Position numbers and translations under genes: made by a program. Positions 18,241-27,264 of a DNA stretch of 64,000 bases are shown one piece after another (position 1 is the stretch's first letter; each line of letters starts with the position of its first letter). Under the pieces are notes generated by a model, which did not search any database, had not been told where the DNA came from, and was given only the letters and a program-made list of their open reading frames with translations. The stretch comes from Desulfovibrio inopinatus DSM 10711. Its GTDB lineage: Bacteria > Desulfobacterota > Desulfovibrionia > Desulfovibrionales > Desulfovibrionaceae. The stretch covers positions 207,894 to 271,893 of the forward strand of contig NZ_AUBP01000006.1 of assembly GCF_000429305.1 (NCBI RefSeq), written 5' to 3'.

Positions 18241-20897
18241 GGCACAAACATGGTGTGGAGAATGCCGGTCGTCGTGGCAATTTTAAACAGCACGTCGGAC
18301 ACCCCTTTGACGAGCCGCAAATACGGGATGCGTTCAACATCTTCCGGAACAACAATTGTATCGCCGGGCATGGGTGTGACGCGTTCCAGAGATTTCGTGA
18401 ACAGGCCCGTCGATTCTTTGGACAACACTTCGCCACTGGCTTTAATAATATATATCCGGCCGGTATCGGCCGAAGACGTCGGGCCACCGCTCTTTTTGAG
18501 GTAATCACGCACCACGAGACCATTGTGATGCAGAAAAGACCCTGGAGAGTACACACTTCCCACTACCGCCACAAAACTTGGCGCTGTCGGCACCTCTAAA
18601 CTATCTCCATCTTCAAGAACAAAGTCCTGGGGCGACCCACGAAACGAGGCAAGATTGGTCAACCGTACCGTCACCCGGCCTTGTGGTTCAATCTTCCGTA
18701 ATCGTTCGATCAAAGAGGACAGACCGACTCGCGCTGCATCGGCGGCCCGTACATCTTCCGTTCCATCCATAGTTTGTGCCGCTGTCGCCACAGCCTGGCT
18801 GACACGAATTTCAAGCTCTTCCACCATGCGCTGTAAACTTTCGGCCTGAACGGCCTTGGCTCGTTTGGATAAAAATAGAGCTCCGTGAAAATAAGCGCTT
18901 TCCGTAAATCCTCCGGCACGATCGACAAGGTCGGACAACCGTTCCCCCGAGCGCATGCGATAGTTTCCCGGATACCGAACCTCTCCGGATATCGTCACCG
19001 AGGCCAAATTCGTGGCATCTTTTATTTGAGGAACAAAGATGGAATCATAGGCTTGGAGCGTAAAATTACGGTCCTCGACCATATCGAGATAGAGCAGTTC
19101 AATGTCGGCCCGATCTTGTCGCATCACTTTGCGTGAGATTTCGATACGTCCCGTCCGGGCTCCAAAGGTGACACCACCGGCCAAGGCCAAGGCATCAACC
19201 AGACGCATTCCCGGACTGAACGGAAATTCCCCACCGGACCAGACCGCCCCCGAAACCTGCACCGGTTCACTGATACCCAATTTCTTTCGAGATAAAATTT
19301 CGACGATATCATGACTGAACACGGGTTCGTCGTAGGTTCTGGCAAACAGCCTCGCCAAGGGGAATGTCTTTGAGCGATAGCGGGTCGTGTTTGGATCATA
19401 ACGATGAATCAACCCGAAATCAGCCACCGCCTCAGGTCTCAGGAGATCACGACGAGGAATGACCTCGGATAACTGCATCCCCTGATGCCAGGCCAACATG
19501 GTCGGTCGCCAAACATGCCCGTCAAGCCGTACTGCATCCGGCCACTGGCTATGAAGATACTCCACTTCGACCATGTCTCCGTCACGAATGCGAACTGCGC
19601 CAGCCGAAGCAAGATTCATATCGCGCACAACAAAGGCGCTTCCCTGCTCGAATCGACGAATCCGAACCCGGCCCGTTGCCCCCTGTGGCAACGCTCCTCC
19701 AGCCAGATTGAACACCTCGCTCAAACGGGTTTCTCCGGCCAACTCGAAAATCCCCGGAGTCAACACCGCACCACAGACCGCCACGGTTTGACCAAGTCGT
19801 GGAACAAAAATCACATCATGCTGCCGGACAGGTTCCTGAAATGCCCCGTCACCAGCGAGCATCATGGCGTACAAGTCGACACGCACCGGCGCCTGTCCTG
19901 AACGACGCAACGCAATACGCCGTAAACTCCCCGATTTTTTCACCCCACCGGCTAAAACGAGAGCCCGTAAGACCGACGTGAATGCCGGGACGAGCAGCAA
20001 TCCCGGTCGACCGACTTCCCCCGTCACAACAATTTCGACATCACGCAAACGATCAAGGCGAAGCGAAGTTTCCACCCCCTGGACAAATCGCCCGGCATGT
20101 TCAGCAACGACCGTCTCCGCTTCATCCAACGTCAAACCAGTCAACGCGACATCACCCAGACGCGGAAACTGCACCACCCCATCGGACCGTATGGTGGCCG
20201 TATATTCCGCATCGGCACCCGCGCCCCAAATACGTAATCGCACTTCATCGCCGGGTCCCAGCCTGTACGATTCGGGCGGAGGACTGGCGGTGCTGGGTGG
20301 CGAGCCCGTCCCGGCAAAAAGATCGTAGCCATAGAGCGAGAGCGTATCGGAAAATGCGCTGGAATACCGATTTTGGTAGGCAGCTTCAATGGTGGCCTGC
20401 TCGTTTCGTTCTCGCCCCCACGCTTTGGAACGCATTCCAGGAGAGAAGCCGGAAACACGGTCGCGGGAGACGTCCGTCTCAGGGCGAGTCCTGACCGAAT
20501 CTGCGTTTTCGGGGAGATTGGATTGAACAGACGGAGAAGGTGATGATGTTTCTTGTTGTTGTGAACTCTTCGTCAGACGTCGATCGTATCCCGTGCTTCC
20601 GTGTTGATCAATAAACCGTTGCTGGACATCGGCGGGTAATGAAGAAAACAAGCGCTGCAATTCTTCCAAGTTGAGACCGGACAACGCCTGAATCTGCTCT
20701 GGTCGAAGTGTCTGCGGGTCGAGCGAACCGATTCTTTCTTCAGCTATTGGGTTGCCCGCGGAAGTGGTGTGAACGTGCTGTTCCGTCGTGGAGGATCTTG
20801 TCGTTTGGGCAAAACTCGGCAGGCACCATAACATACCGATCACAAGGACAAAATTCAGCAAAGCTGTCCAGAATATCGACATCATCCGGCAACGCAC
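18237..20897 (-). CDS. Wza-like polysaccharide export protein with multiple SLBB domains
   Basis: The protein has 886 residues with a signal peptide (FVLVIGMLWCLPSFA-Q). A Ser/Gln-rich linker region precedes Poly_export at about 205-290 (YRLGPGDEVRLRIWG). Several SLBB ligand-binding folds follow, each starting with a V-x-V-x-GEV/GAV pattern (VTGEVGRPGLL, VCGAVLTPGIF, VSGAVWSGGEF, ISGEVRYPGNY, VVGSVYSPGSF). It is much longer than Wza (about 380 residues) and resembles the long SLBB exporters of delta-proteobacterial exopolysaccharide loci. It is translationally coupled to the Wzz-like gene. It forms the outer-membrane or periplasmic conduit for polysaccharide. Confidence 0.9.
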   Translation of the reverse strand: MRCRMMSIFWTALLNFVLVIGMLWCLPSFAQTTRSSTTEQHVHTTSAGNPIAEERIGSLDPQTLRPEQIQALSGLNLEELQRLFSSLPADVQQRFIDQHGSTGYDRRLTKSSQQQETSSPSPSVQSNLPENADSVRTRPETDVSRDRVSGFSPGMRSKAWGRERNEQATIEAAYQNRYSSAFSDTLSLYGYDLFAGTGSPPSTASPPPESYRLGPGDEVRLRIWGAGADAEYTATIRSDGVVQFPRLGDVALTGLTLDEAETVVAEHAGRFVQGVETSLRLDRLRDVEIVVTGEVGRPGLLLVPAFTSVLRALVLAGGVKKSGSLRRIALRRSGQAPVRVDLYAMMLAGDGAFQEPVRQHDVIFVPRLGQTVAVCGAVLTPGIFELAGETRLSEVFNLAGGALPQGATGRVRIRRFEQGSAFVVRDMNLASAGAVRIRDGDMVEVEYLHSQWPDAVRLDGHVWRPTMLAWHQGMQLSEVIPRRDLLRPEAVADFGLIHRYDPNTTRYRSKTFPLARLFARTYDEPVFSHDIVEILSRKKLGISEPVQVSGAVWSGGEFPFSPGMRLVDALALAGGVTFGARTGRIEISRKVMRQDRADIELLYLDMVEDRNFTLQAYDSIFVPQIKDATNLASVTISGEVRYPGNYRMRSGERLSDLVDRAGGFTESAYFHGALFLSKRAKAVQAESLQRMVEELEIRVSQAVATAAQTMDGTEDVRAADAARVGLSSLIERLRKIEPQGRVTVRLTNLASFRGSPQDFVLEDGDSLEVPTAPSFVAVVGSVYSPGSFLHHNGLVVRDYLKKSGGPTSSADTGRIYIIKASGEVLSKESTGLFTKSLERVTPMPGDTIVVPEDVERIPYLRLVKGVSDVLFKIATTTGILHTMFVP

Positions 20898-20935
20898 CCG
20901 TCCTCTCCACTTCTCAGGTATGAGCCAACGACGGG

Positions 20936-21433
20936 CTATTGCCCATGTCCCTCGGCGGTACCATGTCCTTGATCTTGGCTGAATAGCGGAACAAATCCAA
21001 AAACGGCTTCGGAACCATCCTGCCCGGAAAACCTCGAAATACCGGCGACGACGCCCAACCCGATGGCGGCACCTAAAGCAAGTTTGCTGATTTCAAGACG
21101 GGATTTCGGCGTACGAAGATCATAATAGCGCTCTTGCCGAGAAAGAGACTCCCCCTCCGAGGCAAACGGCAGGGAGGAAGACATGCCCTGTCCTGGCGGC
21201 CCAACCGGTAACGCGAATTTTTCCATGGAACCGTCTGGAATTTCATTTCCGGCTTGTCGATGACTCTGTTGTGTAACGCGTCCTCTTTCCATGGACGTCG
21301 CCGGAGGCCGATCAACCTCCTCCGGCGCAGGGCCGAACAAGACCTGTGCCCAACCGAACTGCGGCGTACACGTCACAACAAACAGTACACCGATCAAAAA
21401 TGTAATTATAACGAAGGAGGAACGCATACCCAT
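20936..21433 (-). CDS. Hypothetical exported protein of the exopolysaccharide unit
   Basis: The protein has 165 residues and is not recognised. It has an N-terminal hydrophobic leader (FVIITFLIGVLFVVTC ending WAQ), a hydrophilic Pro/Ser/Glu-rich middle and a second hydrophobic stretch (LALGAAIGLGVVAGIS) near the C-terminus, followed by a Gly/His-rich tail. It lies 38 bp upstream of the SLBB export gene on the same strand, so a role in the export complex is suggested by position only. No clear ribosome site precedes either candidate ATG (21433 or 21427). Confidence 0.6.
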   Translation of the reverse strand: MGMRSSFVIITFLIGVLFVVTCTPQFGWAQVLFGPAPEEVDRPPATSMERGRVTQQSHRQAGNEIPDGSMEKFALPVGPPGQGMSSSLPFASEGESLSRQERYYDLRTPKSRLEISKLALGAAIGLGVVAGISRFSGQDGSEAVFGFVPLFSQDQGHGTAEGHGQ

Positions 21434-21623
21434 GACAAATCATGCCATGTTTCCACCACCTTGTACAGCCTGAGCGATATACTTGATACGCTATATACAC
21501 TAACAACATCATACTTGCGAAACACCAAGCGAGATACTCGACAAAGCACCTGCACAACCTGTTTTTCACATGCAAGCCCGCACATTCTCCCTGGGCCATG
21601 GGCATTTTCGCCTATCTTGAATA

Positions 21624-21719
21624 TCAATTGCCCATACGAATAACGGCAACGGCCGAAACAACGGCGATAATGATAAACGCAGTAATTAAAACTGCAGCAT
21701 TGAGTTGCGGGGTTCTCAT
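21624..21719 (-). CDS. 31-residue single-span membrane microprotein
   Basis: ATG at 21719 is preceded by AAGGAG with a 7-base spacing, a near-ideal ribosome site. The frame encodes 31 residues: a short polar N-terminus (MRTPQLN), one hydrophobic helix (AAVLITAFIIIAVVSAVAV) and a basic end (IRMGN). It starts 22 bp after the stop of the ferric-reductase-like gene, on the same strand. The strong ribosome site and the clean transmembrane helix argue for a real peptide, possibly a small subunit of that membrane flavoprotein. No homologue is recognised. Confidence 0.62.
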   Translation of the reverse strand: MRTPQLNAAVLITAFIIIAVVSAVAVIRMGN

Positions 21720-21741
21720 ATATGCTCCTTTGCACCCTTTT

Positions 21742-23046
21742 TTAATCAAGTAAAACAAACTCTTCACTATGTATACGACGCTGAGGAATACCAAGCTCGA
21801 CGAGCGCCGCAACAACAGCGGTTCGCATCCCGGTTGGACCGCACACATACACCCCAAGTTCCCCATGCCCTTTGGGTATCATGTCGGCCAGCAGGTCTTT
21901 GTCGATACGCCCGGTCCGACCGCTCCAAGAAGTATCCGGCTGACTCAACACATGTTCGACACGAAGACGTGGCCGCCCCGCTGCCACCATATCGGCTAAT
22001 TCATCAGCAAACACGATATCGGCTTGCGTTCTGTTCGCGTACATCAGGTTGACCGGCCCCGAAAAACGACTATCGCGCATATGACGCAGCATGGACATCA
22101 AGGGCGTGATGCCGATCCCACCGGCGATGAACAGAAAACGGTGTTCAGTCGGATGCAGCACGTACGAAAACCGGCCATATCCACCATCCACAATCACGCG
22201 GTCTCCTGGTTTCACCTGCCCCAATGCGGAAGTGAAATCACCACAGGCTTTAATCGTTGAAGCGACCCCGTCAGAGGTGGTCGGAGATGAAGAAATCGTG
22301 AAATGATGTTCTTCCAACGGCAATCCGGCACTATGAATGGTGAGAAAGTGAAATTGGCCGGGAAGAAAATCATAACGTGGGGCACCTTCTGCTGGCACAA
22401 GATTGAGCGTTCGTACGGTGGGTGTTTCCTGGACGAGATTTGCCACGGTGTAGGCGGAGCGAGCAAGACGCCTCGGATTGACAAAACGCCAAAAAAGAAA
22501 TGCACACAGGCCAACACCAACCAGAGCAATGACTGCAAAGCGTAATGCACCGTCAGCAAGAACAACGGCATGGGTGAGGCCGGCAAGCAGGAGCAACGGA
22601 CCAACCACCATATGTACAGTACGCCACCGTTCAAAACTCCATCCTATTTTCTTTCGGAAAATACTGGTCAAAATCTGCACAATAACAAGCACCAAAGTGA
22701 TTTTTCCTGCCCAGATATACCACGGCAAATCAATCGAAATAAGCAACCGAGGACTGTTATGTCCAATAGCGAGAAAGACTGGATGACATGCCAAAAACAC
22801 TACCGCTAACAATGCCATAAAGCGATGGAAACGGATGACCATATCCAAGCCAAACGGACGACATATCGATTTCAATCGCGCAACGATAAGGGGTTGCAAC
22901 CCGAGTAAAGCCAGTCCGGCCAAACCGAGCGCTTTCGCGAATTCTTCGGCGAAATTGTCCCCTCCTGGCACAAACGCGCCGGCCACGACAAGGGGAATAA
23001 TGGCAACCCCAATATAGGCCGCGATAAGTAGGACTCCTCGTAGCAT
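21742..23046 (-). CDS. Ferric-reductase-like transmembrane flavoprotein (FRE/NOX fold)
   Basis: The protein has 434 residues. The N-terminal half has six hydrophobic segments with histidines suited to haem ligation (RFHRFMALL..CHPVF and WRTVHMVVGPLLLL..THAVV). The C-terminal half is a ferredoxin-NADP reductase-like unit: FAD block EHHFTISSSP, NAD(P) block FIAGGIGITPLMSML and terminal CGPTGMRTAV. It would move electrons from NAD(P)H through FAD and haem across the inner membrane to Fe(III) or another acceptor. ATG 23046 has AGGAG 5 bases upstream; upstream in-frame codons to 23256 run into a promoter-like inverted repeat. A 31-residue membrane peptide follows it. Confidence 0.88.
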   Translation of the reverse strand: MLRGVLLIAAYIGVAIIPLVVAGAFVPGGDNFAEEFAKALGLAGLALLGLQPLIVARLKSICRPFGLDMVIRFHRFMALLAVVFLACHPVFLAIGHNSPRLLISIDLPWYIWAGKITLVLVIVQILTSIFRKKIGWSFERWRTVHMVVGPLLLLAGLTHAVVLADGALRFAVIALVGVGLCAFLFWRFVNPRRLARSAYTVANLVQETPTVRTLNLVPAEGAPRYDFLPGQFHFLTIHSAGLPLEEHHFTISSSPTTSDGVASTIKACGDFTSALGQVKPGDRVIVDGGYGRFSYVLHPTEHRFLFIAGGIGITPLMSMLRHMRDSRFSGPVNLMYANRTQADIVFADELADMVAAGRPRLRVEHVLSQPDTSWSGRTGRIDKDLLADMIPKGHGELGVYVCGPTGMRTAVVAALVELGIPQRRIHSEEFVLLD

Positions 23047-23072
23047 AGGCTCTCCTGTGTTCCTGATTGACG

Positions 23073-23139
23073 GATTCTCACACTCTATGCCCTCTGAGAA
23101 CGATTCTGGCAAGCGTCTCTCCAAAGCTGTGTGAGAATC
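23073..23139. promoter_or_regulatory. Inverted repeat GATTCTCACAC / GTGTGAGAATC upstream of ferric reductase
   Basis: GATTCTCACAC (23073-23083) and its exact complement (23129-23139) are 45 bases apart, 27-93 bases upstream of the ferric-reductase start codon and in the divergent region shared with the DUF2959 gene. The TTCTCA core recurs before the sigma-54 activator and livK. This suggests an operator, although an RNA hairpin is also possible. Confidence 0.55.
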
Positions 23140-23305
23140 AGGAATCGCTTGCTTTTCGTGAAGGTCAGCCAGTTGCCAAGCGCACAGAAACAATGCACGT
23201 AGAGCGAAGACGGCTTGTGGCAGCAACCTCCCGACATGTCGGCATGGTCTTTCCAAGACGTCTTCGTCTGTTATGCTGTTTTGATTTTATGCAAAGGATA
23301 CCTTC

Positions 23306-23962
23306 ATGACATCACCATTGATTCGAATTGCCGGATTGCTGCTTCTTACGCTCTGTTTCGGCTGTAACTCCGCCTATTACACAGCTATGGAAACATTGGG
23401 AATTCCCAAACGAGAGCTGCTGAGTGACAATATCACCAAAGTTCGAACAGCTCAGACCGAAGCCGGTCAGGAATTCCAATCGGCATTGGAAGCATTCCTC
23501 AGCCTGACCGGATACCAGGGGGGCGACCTCGAAGCCATGTACGAACGCATGAGCGACGCCTATGAAGACAGCGAATCGAAAGCCACGGAAGTTCGCCAGC
23601 GCATTCGGGCCGTCGACAATGTCGCCCAGGCGTTATTTGATGAATGGGAAGACGAACTCAATGAATATGAAAACTCCTCACTGCGCCGCCAAAGTGAAAC
23701 CAAACTCAAACAGACCCGCCGGCGCTATGACGAGCTCTTGCGGTCCATGGAACGCGTAGAAAATGCCATGGTTCCCGTCTTGGCTGCCTTCAAAGATCAG
23801 GTGCTTTTTCTCAAACATAATCTGAACGCACGAGCGGTGAGCGCTCTTTCCACGGAAGCATCGAATATAGAAGCCAACGTCGCCGACCTCATCAAAGACA
23901 TGAATGCGTCCATTGCCGAGGCCGATCGCTTTCTTGGCGAGCTGAACGCGAAAGAGCAATAA
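23306..23962 (+). CDS. DUF2959-family lipoprotein
   Basis: The protein has 218 residues. The leader LLLLTLCFGC gives a lipobox with the cysteine near residue 20. The mature part is almost entirely helical and coiled-coil-like. It carries the DUF2959 pattern: YYTAMETLGIPKRELL at the start, LFDEWEDELNEYEN in the middle, then MVPVLAAFKDQVLFLKHNLN. The function of the family is not known. The gene is divergent from the ferric reductase and 100 bp upstream of the sigma-54 activator. Confidence 0.85.
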   Translation: MTSPLIRIAGLLLLTLCFGCNSAYYTAMETLGIPKRELLSDNITKVRTAQTEAGQEFQSALEAFLSLTGYQGGDLEAMYERMSDAYEDSESKATEVRQRIRAVDNVAQALFDEWEDELNEYENSSLRRQSETKLKQTRRRYDELLRSMERVENAMVPVLAAFKDQVLFLKHNLNARAVSALSTEASNIEANVADLIKDMNASIAEADRFLGELNAKEQ

Positions 23963-24019
23963 TCTCGGGGGTTGCTTCCCTCATGCCCTCAAAATTCGCG
24001 TCACGACAGGCACTTTACA

Positions 24020-24056
24020 AAATTCTCATTCCCTCCTACATTCTCTATGAGAATTT
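24020..24056. promoter_or_regulatory. Inverted repeat AAATTCTCAT / ATGAGAATTT before the sigma-54 activator
   Basis: Perfect 10-bp arms at 24020-24029 and 24047-24056 with 17 bases between end just before the ribosome site of the activator gene. It shares the TTCTCA/TGAGAA core with the repeats upstream of ferric reductase and livK. This is compatible with autoregulation by the encoded protein. A leader hairpin is the alternative. Confidence 0.55.
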
Positions 24057-24071
24057 CACTGTGAGGTGCCC

Positions 24072-25700
24072 GTGACGACAACCAAACCCCACATTCCGCA
24101 ATGGGCTCTCTGCCCGGAAAACCGCATTGCAACTGCATCGGATGTTCTTGAAGTATGTCGAGATCTTCAACGGCTTGTGAGAATTCTCACTCGCTTAACA
24201 GGGATCGACCTCTTCATCATCAATGCCGAATACGTCTGTGTCGCTGGTTCAGGATCGTATGAAGCCGCTGTTGGCTGCATGAGTCCACGCGACACGGCAA
24301 TTGGATACAGCCTGGCGAGCGGCCGACCGACCATGGTGGCCGACCCCCGCGCCCACGACGCCTGTCGCGAGTGCTCACAACGGCTGACCTGCCGGGACGT
24401 CGCCAACTACACGGCTCCCATTACCGTTCATGAACGCACTGTCGCTGCAGTGCAGGCGGTGACGTTCGACGCCGCCCAATGCACGCGTCTGGAAGACAAA
24501 GCCGCCGACCTTGCCGAGGCGATAACCTTATTTCTTGTCCAAACCTGTGAGGCTGATGCTCGACTGTTCACGGCGTTGGCCGGTTCAGCGGAAGAAACCG
24601 ATAGCGCCGGCCTGGAGCGTATTGTGGGTGAAAGTCAGGCTATGCGTGCTCTCAAGGATGATATTATCCGCTCTGCCCCGTTGGATTCCACGGTATTGCT
24701 GCAAGGCGAATCCGGGACGGGCAAAGAACTTGCCGCCCAGGCCATTCACGAACTCTCGCCACGAGCTGCCGGTCCATTCGTTGCGGTCAATTGCGGTGCC
24801 ATTCCCGAATCCATCATTGAAAGCGAGCTGTTCGGCTATGTCTCCGGCGCCTTCACCGGTGCCCAACGTGGTGGAAAGCCCGGATTATTCGAGCATGCCG
24901 CTGGCGGCACCTTGTTTCTGGATGAAATCGCCGAACTGCCCCTGCCGTTGCAGGTCAAGCTTCTGCGCGTGCTCCAGGAACGCAAAGTCATGCGTTTGGG
25001 GGGCCGCAAGGAACACGCCTTTGACGTCCGCATCATTGCAGCCGCCAATGTGGATGTTGCCGAACAAGCCCGCAAAGGCCGCTTTCGTCAGGATCTCTAT
25101 TACCGATTATCTGTCATTCCTTTACGTGTTCCTGCTTTACGTGAGCGTGAGGGGGATGTGGACTTGCTTGTCTATCATTTTGCCAGACTCTACGCCCGTC
25201 GTCGGGGTGAACCCCCACCGCCGGTCGATCTGGAACTCATGGAACGGTTCAGGGCATATTCCTGGCCGGGCAATGTGCGAGAGCTGAAAAATTTTGTCGA
25301 ATATGGCGTCAATTTCCGTAAAGGCCGAAGTCTCGACTTGAACACACTGGCCGCCCGGTTTGAAGCAGCCGAAAATGTGTCAACGATATCGACGAGAGAG
25401 TACCGTATTCTGGACAACGGGCTTGTTTGCCCTGGCCATCCTCAACATCCAGCGCTATCAGATACTATGCCCGATGCTGCAGTGCACAACACCGCAAAAT
25501 CGGCTCCCGACGATACCACGGTGTCCGAGCAAGACACCATCCGTGAAGCTCTGGCCCGCTTGGGATCGGATTTGGACGGGAAACGACGCGTTGCCGAAGA
25601 ACTCGGCATGAGCTTGGCGACGCTCTATCGTAAGATCAAACGATACCACCTGCTTGATGCCTATCGTTACGATATCGGCAGCCAAGCCACCCACCGATAA
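24072..25700 (+). CDS. Sigma-54-dependent enhancer-binding activator with Cys-containing sensor domain
   Basis: The protein has about 542 residues. The N-terminal sensor (roughly 20-165, GAF/PAS-like) holds a C-x2-C-x5-C group ([10 protein letters not shown] near residue 100) that could bind metal or a cofactor. The AAA+ domain has Walker A GESGTGKE (about 212), the sigma-54-contacting GAFTGA loop (about 260), Walker [13 protein letters not shown] and the Arg finger region ([12 protein letters not shown]). A Fis-type HTH ends the protein ([18 protein letters not shown]). GTG 24072 sits 5 bases after GAGG; GTG 24066 would overlap that site. Its likely target is the convergent liv operon, whose livK has a -24/-12 promoter. 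Confidence 0.9.
   Translation: MTTTKPHIPQWALCPENRIATASDVLEVCRDLQRLVRILTRLTGIDLFIINAEYVCVAGSGSYEAAVGCMSPRDTAIGYSLASGRPTMVADPRAHDACRECSQRLTCRDVANYTAPITVHERTVAAVQAVTFDAAQCTRLEDKAADLAEAITLFLVQTCEADARLFTALAGSAEETDSAGLERIVGESQAMRALKDDIIRSAPLDSTVLLQGESGTGKELAAQAIHELSPRAAGPFVAVNCGAIPESIIESELFGYVSGAFTGAQRGGKPGLFEHAAGGTLFLDEIAELPLPLQVKLLRVLQERKVMRLGGRKEHAFDVRIIAAANVDVAEQARKGRFRQDLYYRLSVIPLRVPALREREGDVDLLVYHFARLYARRRGEPPPPVDLELMERFRAYSWPGNVRELKNFVEYGVNFRKGRSLDLNTLAARFEAAENVSTISTREYRILDNGLVCPGHPQHPALSDTMPDAAVHNTAKSAPDDTTVSEQDTIREALARLGSDLDGKRRVAEELGMSLATLYRKIKRYHLLDAYRYDIGSQATHR
24177..24190. promoter_or_regulatory. Palindrome GTGAGAATTCTCAC inside the activator gene
   Basis: A perfect 14-bp palindrome within the first 40 codons joins the two half-sites (TGAGAA and TTCTCA) that occur separated upstream of three genes here. 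It may be an intragenic binding site. It is coding sequence as well, so chance cannot be excluded. Confidence 0.4.
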
Positions 25701-25726
25701 TAGATCCCCATCAACATCTATAAAAA

Positions 25727-25756
25727 ACGCCGGGAACGTCATTTCGTTCCCGGCGT
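25727..25756 (-). terminator. Rho-independent terminator of the liv operon
   Basis: ACGCCGGGAACG and CGTTCCCGGCGT form a 12-bp stem around TCATTT. On the minus strand it is followed by a run of six T. It ends the livKHMGF transcript 31 bp after livF and may also stop the convergent activator transcript. Confidence 0.92.
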
Positions 25757-25786
25757 CTTGCCGCATATTATTGCAGAGGCGCGCTT

Positions 25787-26506
25787 TTAAACGTGCGTAT
25801 GACCACCAAGATATGCGGCTTCGAGACGATTGTCCCGCGCGAGTTCATCAGCCGGCCCTTCCATGATAATGGCGCCACCTTCCATAATGTAGGCATAATC
25901 CGCCACGGAGAGTGCAGCTTTCGCGTTTTGCTCGACGATCAGAATCGCCGTTCCTGCCTCTCTAATACGAACGATGAGGTCGAAAATACATTTGATAACC
26001 AAAGGAGCCAGGCCAAGCGACGGTTCATCAAGTAACAACAATTTCGGTCGTCCCATGAGTGCCCGGCCAATGCACAACATCTGTTGTTCTCCGCCGGACA
26101 TGGCACCGGCTTGTTGTTGAAAGCGATCTTTCAAAATCGGAAACAGATCAAAGACACGATCAAGATCTTCCTGAAAGTGTGCTTTGTCCTGGTGATAGGC
26201 TCCCAAGATGAGATTTTCCTCCACTGTCATATTGGAGAAAATTTGACGTCCTTCCGGAGCCTGACACAAGCCGAGCTTGACGACTTTATCCGATCCAATA
26301 TTGGCGATATTTTGCCCCTGAAATACAATTTCTCCGGCAGTCGCCTGATAAATATTGGAGATTGCCCGCATCAACGTCGTTTTCCCCACGCCGTTGGAGC
26401 CAAGTACAGCCACTACCCCGTTTTCTTCAACCTTCACATTGACGGCACGCAAAATTTGCTGAACCCCCATGCGAACATCAAGATTTTTGACCTCTAGAAT
26501 TGACAT
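25787..26506 (-). CDS. livF: Branched-chain amino acid ABC transporter, ATP-binding subunit LivF
   Basis: The protein has 239 residues. Walker A is GSNGVGKTT, signature MSGGEQQMLCIGRAL and Walker B LLLLDEPSLGLAP. LAPLVIKCIFDLI and the short length are LivF-type. Its start lies inside the end of livG (13-bp overlap) with GGAGG 6 bases upstream. It is the last gene of a five-gene liv unit that imports branched-chain or other hydrophobic amino acids, amides or related compounds. Confidence 0.93.
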   Translation of the reverse strand: MSILEVKNLDVRMGVQQILRAVNVKVEENGVVAVLGSNGVGKTTLMRAISNIYQATAGEIVFQGQNIANIGSDKVVKLGLCQAPEGRQIFSNMTVEENLILGAYHQDKAHFQEDLDRVFDLFPILKDRFQQQAGAMSGGEQQMLCIGRALMGRPKLLLLDEPSLGLAPLVIKCIFDLIVRIREAGTAILIVEQNAKAALSVADYAYIMEGGAIIMEGPADELARDNRLEAAYLGGHTHV

Positions 26507-27264
26507 TCTTCGCCTCCCAGGTAGGCCTCCAGGACGGCCGGGGCTTTCTGAATAACAGCAGGGGTGTCGTCAGCAATCTTTTTTCCCAACGCCAGAACCA
26601 TAACCCGATGACAAATGCTCATGACAAGCCCCATGTCGTGCTCAACAAGGAGAATCGGTAAACCTTCATCGTTGAGCTCACGGATAAAACCGGCCAATTG
26701 CGCAGTTTCTTGCTCATTAAGACCGGCTGCGGGTTCATCAAGAATCAATAAATTGGGATTGGTTGCCATGGCACGGGCAATTTCAAGATATTTCCGCCGA
26801 CCATACGAAAGGTTGGCCGCGAGCTCTCCGGCCTGGGTATCCAAGCCAACGCGTTGCAGGATATCCCAAGTACGACGGCTAATGGCGTTGTCCGTCGTAC
26901 ACCGAAACGGCCACAGGGCACGCCGCAATGAATGCCCGAGCGAACCAACCGCTCCAATGGACACATTGTCGAACACCGTCATATTCGGCATGATGCGCAA
27001 ATTTTGAAATGTGCGTCCAATGCCGCGCTTGGCGACCTGATAGGGCTTGAGGCCTGTAATGCGCTTCCCCATGAAGCGGACTTCCCCTTCGCTCGGCGGG
27101 TAAAACCCGGTCAGGCAATTGAAGAAGGTACTCTTCCCCGCGCCATTGGGTCCAATGAGTCCGACGAGTTCTCCCGGATTCATGATCATATCTACACTAT
27201 CCACGGCCGTCAGCCCGCCGAATCGCCGGGTCAGGGCGCGAGTTTCCAGAATCATCTCGGCCAT
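26494..27264 (-). CDS. livG: Branched-chain amino acid ABC transporter, ATP-binding subunit LivG
   Basis: The protein has 256 residues. Walker A is GPNGAGKST, the LivG insert GIGRTFQNLRIMPNMTVFDNV is clear, signature NLSYGRRKYLEIARAM and Walker B LLILDEPAAGLN. ATG 27264 overlaps the livM stop (TAATG). A GTG three codons upstream is also in frame but has a poorer context. It forms a heterodimer with LivF. Confidence 0.93.
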   Translation of the reverse strand: MAEMILETRALTRRFGGLTAVDSVDMIMNPGELVGLIGPNGAGKSTFFNCLTGFYPPSEGEVRFMGKRITGLKPYQVAKRGIGRTFQNLRIMPNMTVFDNVSIGAVGSLGHSLRRALWPFRCTTDNAISRRTWDILQRVGLDTQAGELAANLSYGRRKYLEIARAMATNPNLLILDEPAAGLNEQETAQLAGFIRELNDEGLPILLVEHDMGLVMSICHRVMVLALGKKIADDTPAVIQKAPAVLEAYLGGEECQF

